This document shows, piece after piece, positions 16,873 to 23,879 of a stretch of 64,000 bases of DNA. The translations under genes and the position numbers were made by a program. The stretch covers positions 24,922-88,921 of the forward strand of contig NZ_JACJLC010000004.1 in NCBI RefSeq assembly GCF_016901955.1, in the 5' to 3' direction. The notes under the pieces are model-generated. The model did not search any database and had not been told where the DNA came from. It was given only the letters and a program-made list of their open reading frames with translations. The DNA comes from Pseudoflavonifractor phocaeensis (GTDB taxonomy: Bacteria; Bacillota; Clostridia; Oscillospirales; Oscillospiraceae). Each line of letters opens with the position of its first letter. The first letter of the stretch is position 1.

Positions 16873-18291
16873 TTATCGGGACGTTCCGGAATGCTGGGGC
16901 CAGAAGGTCTCCACAGCCTGTTCCGCCGTATGACGGATGCGGTCTGTATAGCCGTTTTTCCAGGCAAAACACATCTGGCGGTCGCAGCCCATAAGCTGAC
17001 AGTCTCCATCGATGAGCGCGGTAGCCCGACAACCACCGCCGCAGTAATAGCGATACTTGCAGGCGGCGCACTCTTTATTCGCTGCCATCAGATCCCGTAC
17101 CCGGCTATTGACAAATTGCATATAGTAGCTGTCGCTGAGCCCCTGGCGAAGCCCGATGTCCTGGATTTTGGGGAACAGTTCCTGATAGGGACTGGACGTC
17201 ATGGGCATACAGGGCAGTAGCCGTCCCTCAGGGGTGATGTAGCAGGCGAAACGAGCGGCTTGGCACAAATGGTGGTCAAGGCAGCTTTCGGTACCGTCAT
17301 ACGGGGCAGGGACAATCACATAGGGAGAATCCTGGGACAGAACAATGATGCCTCCCAAAGTGAGCCGACGAATAGGCCGTCCTGTACGGTAGTACCAAGA
17401 AATATATGGGAGCATTCCTTCAACATATTCCCGCTGTGTTAAGGCATTGCCCTGGCTGTGCCGCTGCCAGAGCGGAGTCGCAGAGACATTGGAGACTTTG
17501 AGCTCATCCACGCCCACCGTCTGGAGCACCTCGATCGTCTGGGGCAGGGTGTTGATATTTCCCCGGTGAATGCACATCTCAGCATCTGTTTTCAAACCGT
17601 AGTCCCGGCACAGTCGAAAAGCCCGCAGGGCGGCTTGCTCTGCGCCGGAGATTCCTCGCATCCAGTCATGCCAGCCTGTCCCATCAAAACTTATGGAAAT
17701 ATCCGGACTGATACCTCGGCGCGCAAATTGTTCTATTACAGTATCATCTAATAGCCAGCCATTGGTATATAGTTTGCCGACTATCATTTTGTGCTCAAGG
17801 ATGCGGTCGATCAGCTGCCACAGGTCCTTGCGCACCAGAGGTTCACCGCCTGTAAGATCTACCTGCAAAACGCCGCACTGGGCCATCTGGTCAATCAGAT
17901 CGAGCGCCTCGGTGGTAGACAATTCACCCAGCCTGGCATCGGGGGCGTCCATAAAACAATGCCTGCATCGATAATTACAGCGCCCAGTCACAGACCAGAA
18001 AATACTCCGGACAAAGCGGTTGTGGTAATATTGATAATATTGCTCCGTTTCCAGTGGAACTGGCTGTGTACAAGCCGCAACGACCCCCTCGGCCTCATAC
18101 GCATGGAGCGTCGCCTCCATTTCCGGCGTAACAGGAAAACCGGTCAGATCAGTTTCCCCATCGCAGAGTAGCAACGTTTGAAGCTCATTTGCTGTCAGCG
18201 GGCGAATCTGATTGCCCTGTTGGAAAACCAGTGCCTGAGTGAGCTTTTCCCAGCCGCGGAGCCTATAACCAGGGTTAAGTCTATAAAACAT
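16873..18291 (-). CDS. Radical SAM/SPASM peptide maturase
   Basis: 472 residues from ATG 18291, which has GGAGG nine bases upstream. The radical SAM CxxxCxxC is CNYRCRHC (Cys 105, 109, 112). The N-terminal 100 residues resemble the peptide-recognition region of PqqE/anSME-type maturases. The C-terminal SPASM domain with Cys-rich auxiliary cluster motifs (CAACKYRYYCGGGCR, then CQLMGCDRQMC) should hold extra 4Fe-4S clusters. Enzymes of this layout install crosslinks or other changes on ribosomally made peptides. It is the last gene of a minus-strand unit and follows the precursor gene across a hairpin. The reaction cannot be told from sequence; thioether, C-C crosslink or epimerisation are all possible. 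Confidence 0.88.
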   Translation of the reverse strand: MFYRLNPGYRLRGWEKLTQALVFQQGNQIRPLTANELQTLLLCDGETDLTGFPVTPEMEATLHAYEAEGVVAACTQPVPLETEQYYQYYHNRFVRSIFWSVTGRCNYRCRHCFMDAPDARLGELSTTEALDLIDQMAQCGVLQVDLTGGEPLVRKDLWQLIDRILEHKMIVGKLYTNGWLLDDTVIEQFARRGISPDISISFDGTGWHDWMRGISGAEQAALRAFRLCRDYGLKTDAEMCIHRGNINTLPQTIEVLQTVGVDELKVSNVSATPLWQRHSQGNALTQREYVEGMLPYISWYYRTGRPIRRLTLGGIIVLSQDSPYVIVPAPYDGTESCLDHHLCQAARFACYITPEGRLLPCMPMTSSPYQELFPKIQDIGLRQGLSDSYYMQFVNSRVRDLMAANKECAACKYRYYCGGGCRATALIDGDCQLMGCDRQMCFAWKNGYTDRIRHTAEQAVETFWPQHSGTSR

Positions 18292-18345
18292 AGCCAAAAG
18301 CCTCCGTTTCTCGTTGCGTCCAACACAGAATGGCTGCGAAGAATA

Positions 18346-18386
18346 AAACCGGCAAACACGACAAATCAAGTCGTGTTTGCCGGTTT
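18346..18386 (-). terminator. Hairpin between precursor and radical SAM gene
   Basis: Perfect 17-bp stem (AAACCGGCAAACACGAC and its complement, 7-base loop). On the minus strand it is followed by TTTTATTCTTC. Placed 36 bases after the precursor stop, it could act as a partial terminator, giving more precursor than maturase transcript. Confidence 0.8.
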
Positions 18387-18421
18387 CTTGCGTTTTGGGT
18401 TATTCTATCAGAGAAATTGTA

Positions 18422-18598
18422 TTAGGAAGCGGTCAGGCCATAATGACACGCTACGCCACTCTGGTTCGACCATGTGGCGCATCCACCGCTCACAGTGCCG
18501 CCGCTCACAGCGCCGGAGGTAGTGATCACGTCACTGTTGTCAAAGAGGATCACTTCAGCAACAGCGGAAACATATGCCTTCTTCTCAGTCATTGTCAT
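18422..18598 (-). CDS. RiPP precursor peptide (candidate)
   Basis: 58 residues. The start MTMTEKKAY is set by AAAGGAG five bases upstream; an in-frame ATG at 18622 has none. The leader, about residues 1-28, has a hydrophobic/acidic recognition patch (VAEVILFDNSDVITTS). The core is rich in Gly/Ser/Thr with a repeated VSGG-type unit, then CATWSNQSGVACHYG and the end LTAS; the two Cys are residues 40 and 51. Position between the S26-like peptidase and the SPASM maturase, with a PqqD-like protein upstream, identifies it as the substrate. The core class is not one I can name. The CTGTGAGCGG unit is repeated at DNA level, so the core may have grown by slippage. Confidence 0.78.
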   Translation of the reverse strand: MTMTEKKAYVSAVAEVILFDNSDVITTSGAVSGGTVSGGCATWSNQSGVACHYGLTAS

Positions 18599-18659
18599 GA
18601 CAACTCCTTTCAAAATATACATTATTTAATAAATAATTTAAAACTAAATTGCTTTCCGC

Positions 18660-19097
18660 TCACCGGAAAGAAAACAACTTGTTTCGTATCCGTCCGGGCA
18701 ATGCCCGAAACCAAAGGCGGCGGTACCGCCCCTTCAGGGTATGCAGGTAGGCCTGATAGGCAGAACTATCACAGGAGACGTACGCCTCGCTCTGATCGGC
18801 ATAAAATCCGGTCATGACCCCGATGATCCAAGATCGAGGCACCCGCTCCCGCCAGATCCGGTTGTCCCCGCAAATCAGATAGGCCCCGTCCAGCACCTTC
18901 ACCACCCGGTGAAGCACGTACTCTCCGGTGGGACGGCGGTAAAGGGCTACATCATAGGGTTTTAAGGGACCGCTGACAGCTTCGATGACCACGGTACTCT
19001 GCCGATGGTGGAGCAGCGGCTCCATACTGTCGCCCTCGGTATGAAAGAATCCCCGTCCCTGCTGGGCCAGAACCTGTTCAATAGTCTGTCTGGTCAC
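18660..19097 (-). CDS. S24/S26-type serine peptidase (signal-peptidase-like), candidate leader peptidase
   Basis: 145 residues from GTG at 19097; a longer frame reaches ATG at 19139 but lacks a ribosome binding site, so the start is uncertain. HTEGDSMEPLL carries the catalytic Ser (24), and YVLHRVVKV (His 63) sits where bacterial signal peptidase I has Lys. The Ser/His pairing is that of the SipW/eukaryotic S26B group. CGDN follows, as in that family. No clear membrane anchor is seen. The gene overlaps the PqqD-like gene's 3' end and precedes the precursor, so leader removal is the natural guess. The C-terminal 40 residues are basic and without recognised domain. Confidence 0.75.
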   Translation of the reverse strand: MTRQTIEQVLAQQGRGFFHTEGDSMEPLLHHRQSTVVIEAVSGPLKPYDVALYRRPTGEYVLHRVVKVLDGAYLICGDNRIWRERVPRSWIIGVMTGFYADQSEAYVSCDSSAYQAYLHTLKGRYRRLWFRALPGRIRNKLFSFR

Positions 19098-19359
19098 GGT
19101 CCAGGGCAAAGGAGATAGCTTGCAGAAAGGCCTCCACATCCCGGCAGGCAGTCTCTTGGTCTACTCCGTCATACATCTCCAGCGTTTTTGCCACCAGGTC
19201 CTCCCGGGTGGTGCCTCTCTCTATCATATTCCAGTAGAAGGCGCCGGTGGCATTGAGCCGGACCATACCGTTGAACTGCTGGCTGGCCTCTCCAATGGCG
19301 ACGATCATGTGATCATCGCCCAACTTGCGCATCAGAAATCCCGGCTTTGCATGGATCAT
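19078..19359 (-). CDS. PqqD-like peptide-recognition protein
   Basis: 93 residues. Matches the PqqD fold by pattern: a first strand pair (GFLMRKLGDDHMIVAIG), FNGMVRLNATGAFYWNMIE, then a helix pair with acidic residues to the end (VAKTLEMYDGV...DVEAFL). PqqD domains (RiPP recognition elements) bind precursor leaders and present them to the radical SAM partner. ATG at 19359 has AGGAGG with 7-base spacing. The gene starts inside the last 47 bases of the kinase-like gene and its 3' end overlaps the peptidase gene, implying tight translational coupling. Confidence 0.85.
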   Translation of the reverse strand: MIHAKPGFLMRKLGDDHMIVAIGEASQQFNGMVRLNATGAFYWNMIERGTTREDLVAKTLEMYDGVDQETACRDVEAFLQAISFALDRDQTDY

Positions 19360-20059
19360 GGGCAGGCCTCCTCATTGTTTGATATGCCAGCTGGGCGGAC
19401 GCCAGCTCCCGGTTACACCGGAGCAGATAGAACGGAACGGTATCCAACATGCGCTCCACCAAGGCCCAGAACCGGTCGAAATCCTGTTGGTCCTTTGGTA
19501 AAAGCATCTGGTGAAAGATCCGGCCCGTAACCTCCCTTGTTGACAGAGCCCTGATCTCATTGACAGGGCTCTGCTCCAAAAAGCATATCCCCGCAACCGG
19601 ACACATCAGGTTGTCACCCAGCCGCTCCTTGCCCATCCATGGGGTTCCGAAAGCGTACAGGACCCCGTCCATAAAACGAAAGATGGGCTTGTCGCCGTTG
19701 ACCACCTTGGCCCGGGATCCAAACTGCTCCAGCCACAGCTTCATGTGAGTGGTTTTCCCCACCCCACTGGGCGCGGCAAAGACATAAGCCACTCCATCCA
19801 CAGCCACCACCGCGGCATGCATTAAAAAGGCGTCATACCGGGGCAATCGCATACAGATCTTCCGGTAGAGGCACAGGCTTTCACAATACCACAGATGGGA
19901 GTCTGGGTCTGCGGCCCGCTGGGCCTGAAGTTCCTCTTCTGTGGCCCGGACGGTAAACACAGGAGGCTGGTCGGTGAGATAGGCGTGACAGAGATCGGAA
20001 ACATAGGGGTACCGAGCGTCAATCCCTATGGGGATTCCGGCCAGCTTGATACGAAACAC
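19313..20059 (-). CDS. HprK-like kinase of the RiPP cluster
   Basis: 248 residues from GTG 20059 with GGAG nine bases upstream. The P-loop APSGVGKTTHMK (96-107) sits in an HPr kinase/PEPCK-type nucleotide-binding core; VVNGDKPIFRF and FGTPWMGKE follow in the places of the HprK acidic and substrate loops. Related small HprK-like proteins occur in lasso-peptide clusters, where some phosphorylate the peptide, and in clostridial clusters with PqqD partners, where their role is open. It is the first gene of the unit, behind a strong promoter. Target phosphorylation, of the precursor or another protein, is inference. Confidence 0.75.
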   Translation of the reverse strand: MFRIKLAGIPIGIDARYPYVSDLCHAYLTDQPPVFTVRATEEELQAQRAADPDSHLWYCESLCLYRKICMRLPRYDAFLMHAAVVAVDGVAYVFAAPSGVGKTTHMKLWLEQFGSRAKVVNGDKPIFRFMDGVLYAFGTPWMGKERLGDNLMCPVAGICFLEQSPVNEIRALSTREVTGRIFHQMLLPKDQQDFDRFWALVERMLDTVPFYLLRCNRELASAQLAYQTMRRPAHDPCKAGISDAQVGR

Positions 20060-20111
20060 GAAAACCGACTCCTTGCAGGGCAGGCATAGTCAAACACAAT
20101 TTACCAGTTCT

Positions 20112-20139
20112 ATTCTACCATTCGAATCCAGAATGTCAA
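20112..20139 (-). promoter_or_regulatory. Promoter of the RiPP cluster
   Basis: On the minus strand, -35 TTGACA (20134-20139), 16-base spacer, -10 TAGAAT (20112-20117), about 50 bases before the kinase-like start codon. Confidence 0.75.
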
Positions 20140-20222
20140 GTGATGAACAGCCTTTTGCAAATAAGTTGGCCCGCCTTGTGCAAATTCTGCCCATAGGTAT
20201 CCTCAAGTGCTCCCAATGGATT

Positions 20223-20257
20223 GAGGGGGTGCGCCGCATTTTACGGCGCACCCCCTC
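20223..20257 (-). terminator. Hairpin after LysE gene
   Basis: Perfect 14-bp stem GAGGGGGTGCGCCG / CGGCGCACCCCCTC four bases beyond the lysE-like stop. There is little T tract, so it may be a transcript-end stabiliser rather than a strong terminator. Confidence 0.65.
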
Positions 20258-20261
20258 AGAA

Positions 20262-20873
20262 TCAAATCATCATTTGAAAAAACTTCCACAACAGTTTGCC
20301 CCCGTAGAAAATAATGATGATCCCGCAGACCACATTGATGACCCGGAGGATTTTATCATTGAACTTGGCAGAAAACAGGGAAATCAATACCGTAATACCG
20401 AAAAACCACAGAAAGGAAGCGGTAGAAGAGCCTAAAATCAGCTGGGTGCTCACCGCCCCAGGGTTATCAGCCCGGAAACCGCCGAAGAGCATGGTGCCGT
20501 CCAGAATAGCCTGAGGATTGAACCATGTGACCACGCAGGCCCGGGCGGCCACCTTGGGCAGAGAGATATTCACATCCACGCTGTGGTCCATGGTGGGCTT
20601 ATCCCGCAGCAGGCCGATACCGATCCACACCACGATGGCGCCGCCCACCAGCAAAATCACCAGCTGGAGCCAGGTAAACCGCTCCATCAGGGCCCCAATG
20701 CCAAAGAAGCAGGCCAGTGCCAGGGTGATATCAAAGAAAATCACGATCAGGGCCGTCAGCAGGGCCTTGTGCCGGGGCTGGGTGAGGGCAGAGTTGATGA
20801 CAAACAGGTTCTGCATTCCGATGGGAGCCACATAGGCAAGACCTATGGTCAAACCGGTGAGATAGGGTGGCAT
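20262..20873 (-). CDS. LysE/ArgO-type amino acid exporter
   Basis: 203 residues from ATG 20873, which has AGGAGG at 7 bases; an upstream ATG at 20909 is less likely. Six hydrophobic helices begin with GLTIGLAYVAPIGMQNLFV, the conserved AxxPGPQN-like region of the LysE superfamily, and WFNPQAILDG is the second family motif. Members export lysine, arginine or other amino acids at the plasma membrane; the substrate here is unknown. Divergently transcribed from an HxlR regulator, with an exact inverted repeat between them. Confidence 0.85.
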   Translation of the reverse strand: MPPYLTGLTIGLAYVAPIGMQNLFVINSALTQPRHKALLTALIVIFFDITLALACFFGIGALMERFTWLQLVILLVGGAIVVWIGIGLLRDKPTMDHSVDVNISLPKVAARACVVTWFNPQAILDGTMLFGGFRADNPGAVSTQLILGSSTASFLWFFGITVLISLFSAKFNDKILRVINVVCGIIIIFYGGKLLWKFFQMMI

Positions 20874-20912
20874 AGGATCCCCTCCTGAAAAAACTCTTTT
20901 CTTTTTCATGAC

Positions 20913-20975
20913 CTGGTAGTATTATATTACCTATATTTCCCCTACGCAAGAACGCAGATAAAAACTACCAGGTAA
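20913..20975. promoter_or_regulatory. Divergent control region with exact inverted repeat
   Basis: ACCTGGTAGT (20913-20922) and ACTACCAGGT (20966-20975) are exact inverted repeats flanking the divergent promoters. The minus-strand -10 TATAAT (20923-20928) abuts the first arm, with TTGCGT 17 bases upstream. The second arm ends next to the hxlR-type ribosome binding site. This is likely the HxlR operator pair. Confidence 0.6.
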
Positions 20976-20990
20976 GGAGGAACTGACCTG

Positions 20991-21317
20991 ATGGCCGTCA
21001 ACCACGACAACTGTCCCTGTATGGACTCCTGCCCCCTGAACCACGCTCTGGCCCTCATCGGCGGCAAATGGAAGATGCAGATCCTCTGTTCCCTTTACAA
21101 CAACGGCCCCACCCGGTACAACCAGCTGAAAAAGACCCTGGACGGGGTGTCCAACACGGTGCTGGCCAACGCCCTGCGGGAGCTGGAGGAGGACGGCCTG
21201 GTGGAGCGTCAGGAGTACCTGGAGGTGCCGGTGCGGGTGGAGTACCGCATCACCGAACCCTGCCAGCGGCTCATCCCCATCCTGGATGAGTTGGGCAACT
21301 GGAGCATGGAGCTGTAA
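20991..21317 (+). CDS. HxlR-family transcriptional regulator
   Basis: 108 residues. A winged helix of the HxlR/MarR-like type, with the family's signature CP...ALALIGGKWKMQIL near the N-terminus, the recognition region TLDGVSNTVLANALRELEEDG, and the wing VPVRVEYRIT. Several Cys near the start (CPCMDSCP) could sense oxidants or electrophiles, as in HypR/YodB relatives. TAAGGAGG lies upstream of ATG 20991. It is divergent to the amino acid exporter, and the inverted repeat between them suggests joint control. Confidence 0.9.
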   Translation: MAVNHDNCPCMDSCPLNHALALIGGKWKMQILCSLYNNGPTRYNQLKKTLDGVSNTVLANALRELEEDGLVERQEYLEVPVRVEYRITEPCQRLIPILDELGNWSMEL

Positions 21318-21343
21318 AAAAAGCCGCGGGCGCTGCCCGCGGC
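21314..21343 (-). terminator. Terminator of the 63-aa minus-strand gene
   Basis: Perfect stem GCCGCGGGC/GCCCGCGGC with GCT loop (21323-21343), followed on the minus strand by seven T. On the plus strand it lacks a T tract. Confidence 0.8.
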
Positions 21344-21354
21344 AATGAGTAATA

Positions 21355-21546
21355 TCAATCCTTATGAGTCATACAGAACCTGACCTTGTTCCAAAAGGTA
21401 TCCTTCTCATAGCCCTTGGACACCCGGAACTTCCACTCAGCGTCTCTGGCCCGCCTGCGGCAGACCTTCTCATCATGGGCCATCCATCCCCCGGGAATCA
21501 GGCTCTGGCTCATTTTGATCTGCATTCCGGTCAGTAAGAACAACAT
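21355..21546 (-). CDS. Small basic protein, function unknown
   Basis: 63 residues. ATG 21546 has AAAGGAG six bases upstream, and a strong terminator follows the stop, so this is a bona fide transcription unit. The N-terminal half is mildly hydrophobic (MLFLLTGMQIKMSQSLIPG); the rest is basic and aromatic (CRRRARDAEWKFRV, then YEKDTFWNKVRFC). No known family recognised. It lies between the convergent HxlR gene and topB. Confidence 0.5.
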   Translation of the reverse strand: MLFLLTGMQIKMSQSLIPGGWMAHDEKVCRRRARDAEWKFRVSKGYEKDTFWNKVRFCMTHKD

Positions 21547-21672
21547 AGGGAGCTCCTTTCTATGTCAGTGCGGAAGGACCTCTTGTCATCCTCAACATAG
21601 CAGAGAGAGCAAGGAAAGTCAAGGCTGGAGAAGCCCTGAAAACGCCGGTTTTCGGCGGTTAGGAGATGTTAT

Positions 21673-23859
21673 ATGGCAAAAACACTGGTTTTAGCGGAAA
21701 AGCCCTCGGTAGGTCGGGAATTGGCCCGGGTGCTGGGGTGTAAAAAATCCGGCGAGGGCTGCCTGGAGGGGGACCGGTACATCGTTACCTGGGCCCTGGG
21801 CCATCTGGTGGAGCTGGCGCCCCCGGAGGATTACGACAAGGCCTGGGCCAAGTGGGACCTACTCACCCTGCCCATGCTGCCGGAGCGCATGAAAACGGTG
21901 GTCATTCCCCAGTCCGGGCGGCAGTTCCGTGCGGTGCAAACCCTCATGCGCCGGGGGGACGTGTCCGACCTGGTCATCGCCACCGATGCCGGCCGGGAGG
22001 GGGAACTGGTGGCCCGGTGGATCATGGAGAAGGCCGGGTGGAAGAAGCCGGCCCGCCGGCTGTGGATCTCCTCCCAGACCGACAAGGCCATCCAGGAAGG
22101 GTTTGCCCACCTGCGCCCCGCCGCCGACTACGATAACCTGTACCACTCCGCCCGGGCCCGCAGCGTGGCCGACTGGGTGGTGGGCCTCAACGTGACCCGG
22201 GCCCTCACCTGCAAATACAACGCTCAGCTCTCCGCCGGGCGGGTCCAGACCCCCACTCTGGCCCTCATCGTGGACCGCGAGGAGGAGATCCGTCACTTCC
22301 AGCCCAAGGAATTCTACACCATTTCTGCAAAGTTAGACGGCTTTACAGCAACCTGGCGGGATCAGAACGGCCAAGCCCGTATTTTCGACAAGGAGCAAGC
22401 GGAAGCACTTGTCAGCAAATTGGCAGGCAAGCCCGCCCTGCTCACCGAGGTGAAACGGACCTGGAAGCAGACCCCGCCCCCGGCGGCCTACGACCTGACC
22501 GAGCTCCAGCGGGACGCCAACAAGAAGTACGCCTATTCCGCCAAGGAAACTCTCTCGGTCATGCAGAACCTGTACGAGGTCCACAAGATCCTCACCTACC
22601 CCCGCACCGACTCCCGGTATATCTCCGACGACGTGGTACCCACCCTGCCTGAGCGGCTGCGCAGCGTGATGATCGACGAATACGCCCCCCTGGCCCGGCA
22701 GATCATGACTCACCGGCCCCTCCAAACCCGCTACCTGATAAACAACGCCAAGGTCAGCGACCACCACGCCATTATCCCCACCGAGGAGCAGGTGGACCTG
22801 TGGCGGCTGTCCGGCCCGGAGCGCAACATCTTTGACCTGGTGGCCCGCCGGTTCCTGGCGGTGCTGCTGCCCCCCTTTGAGTACGAGGAGGTCACCCTAA
22901 GGCTGACCATCGACGGAGAGAGCTTCCACGCCCGGGGGAGGATCGTCAGGGAGCCGGGGTGGAAATCGGCCTATGACCGCACCTTCGCCCTGGAGGACGA
23001 GGAGGAAGCTGACCCGGAGGACCGGGAGCAATCCCTTCCCGACCTGCGCCAGGGAGACAAGCTACCGGTGCTGGGAACCAAGGTTATCGTGGGCAAGACC
23101 GCCCCTCCCAAGCGGTACACCGAGGCTACCCTGCTCACCGCCATGGAGCACCCAGCCGCCCAGGTCAGCGACAAGGCCCAGAGCAGGATCCTGGAGGAGA
23201 CTGGCGGCCTGGGCACCCCTGCCACCCGGGCAGACATCATCGAAAAGCTGTTCTCCGCCTTCTATATTGAACGGCGGGGGAAAGAACTTGTCCCCACCTC
23301 CAAGGGGATCCAGGTGGTTGGGTTGGCCCCCGCCGACCTGCGCTCGGCCTCCCTCACCGCAAAATGGGAAAAGCGGCTGGGGGACATCGCCCAGGGTAAG
23401 GAGCGAGAGGACGCCTTTGTGGAAGAGATGCGGGGCTACGCCTCTCATCTGGTGTCAGAGGTGAAGGCCAGCGACGCCACCTACACCCACGACAACGTGA
23501 CCCGGGAAAAGTGTCCCGACTGCGGTAAGTTCCTGCTCAGCGTTAAGGGCAAGCGGGGCAAGCTGCTGGTGTGTCCCGACCGGGAATGCGGTTACCGCCG
23601 CTCCGTGACCCAGACCACCAACGCCCGCTGCCCCAACTGCCACAAGAAAATGGAGCTGCGGGGGGAGGGCGACAAGCAGCTCTTTGCCTGCGTGTGCGGC
23701 TATCGGGAACGGCTCAGCGATTTCAAAAAGCGTCGTGAGTCCAAATCCGCCGGCAAAGGAGACGTGCGCCGCTACCTCCAGCAGCAGGAGCGGAACCAGG
23801 ACACCGGCAATTCCGCCATGGCAGAACAGCTGAAAAAATGGCTGGAGCAAAATAAATAA
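21673..23859 (+). CDS. topB: DNA topoisomerase III (type IA)
   Basis: 728 residues. Decatenates and relaxes negatively supercoiled DNA through a single-strand break. The Toprim domain is at the N-terminus: LAEKPSVGRELA with the catalytic Glu, and the metal motif ATDAGREGELV (Asp 105 region). The active-site Tyr is in LTYPRTDSRY (about residue 309). The C-terminus carries two zinc-ribbon-like cysteine sets (CPDCGKF...CPDRECGY, CPNCHKK...CVCGY). The start has AGGAG with 7-base spacing. Length and zinc tail fit the Firmicutes chromosomal or conjugative-element TopB; lack of other transfer genes and the local GC content suggest chromosomal. Confidence 0.96.
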   Translation: MAKTLVLAEKPSVGRELARVLGCKKSGEGCLEGDRYIVTWALGHLVELAPPEDYDKAWAKWDLLTLPMLPERMKTVVIPQSGRQFRAVQTLMRRGDVSDLVIATDAGREGELVARWIMEKAGWKKPARRLWISSQTDKAIQEGFAHLRPAADYDNLYHSARARSVADWVVGLNVTRALTCKYNAQLSAGRVQTPTLALIVDREEEIRHFQPKEFYTISAKLDGFTATWRDQNGQARIFDKEQAEALVSKLAGKPALLTEVKRTWKQTPPPAAYDLTELQRDANKKYAYSAKETLSVMQNLYEVHKILTYPRTDSRYISDDVVPTLPERLRSVMIDEYAPLARQIMTHRPLQTRYLINNAKVSDHHAIIPTEEQVDLWRLSGPERNIFDLVARRFLAVLLPPFEYEEVTLRLTIDGESFHARGRIVREPGWKSAYDRTFALEDEEEADPEDREQSLPDLRQGDKLPVLGTKVIVGKTAPPKRYTEATLLTAMEHPAAQVSDKAQSRILEETGGLGTPATRADIIEKLFSAFYIERRGKELVPTSKGIQVVGLAPADLRSASLTAKWEKRLGDIAQGKEREDAFVEEMRGYASHLVSEVKASDATYTHDNVTREKCPDCGKFLLSVKGKRGKLLVCPDRECGYRRSVTQTTNARCPNCHKKMELRGEGDKQLFACVCGYRERLSDFKKRRESKSAGKGDVRRYLQQQERNQDTGNSAMAEQLKKWLEQNK

Positions 23860-23879
23860 GAGAGAAAAGAGGAGATAAC

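Noticed and set aside
16871..20059. Lasso peptide or classical sactipeptide assignment for the RiPP cluster
   Set aside because: No asparagine-synthetase-like cyclase (lasso), and only two Cys without the SKF/sacti pattern in the core; the class is left open.
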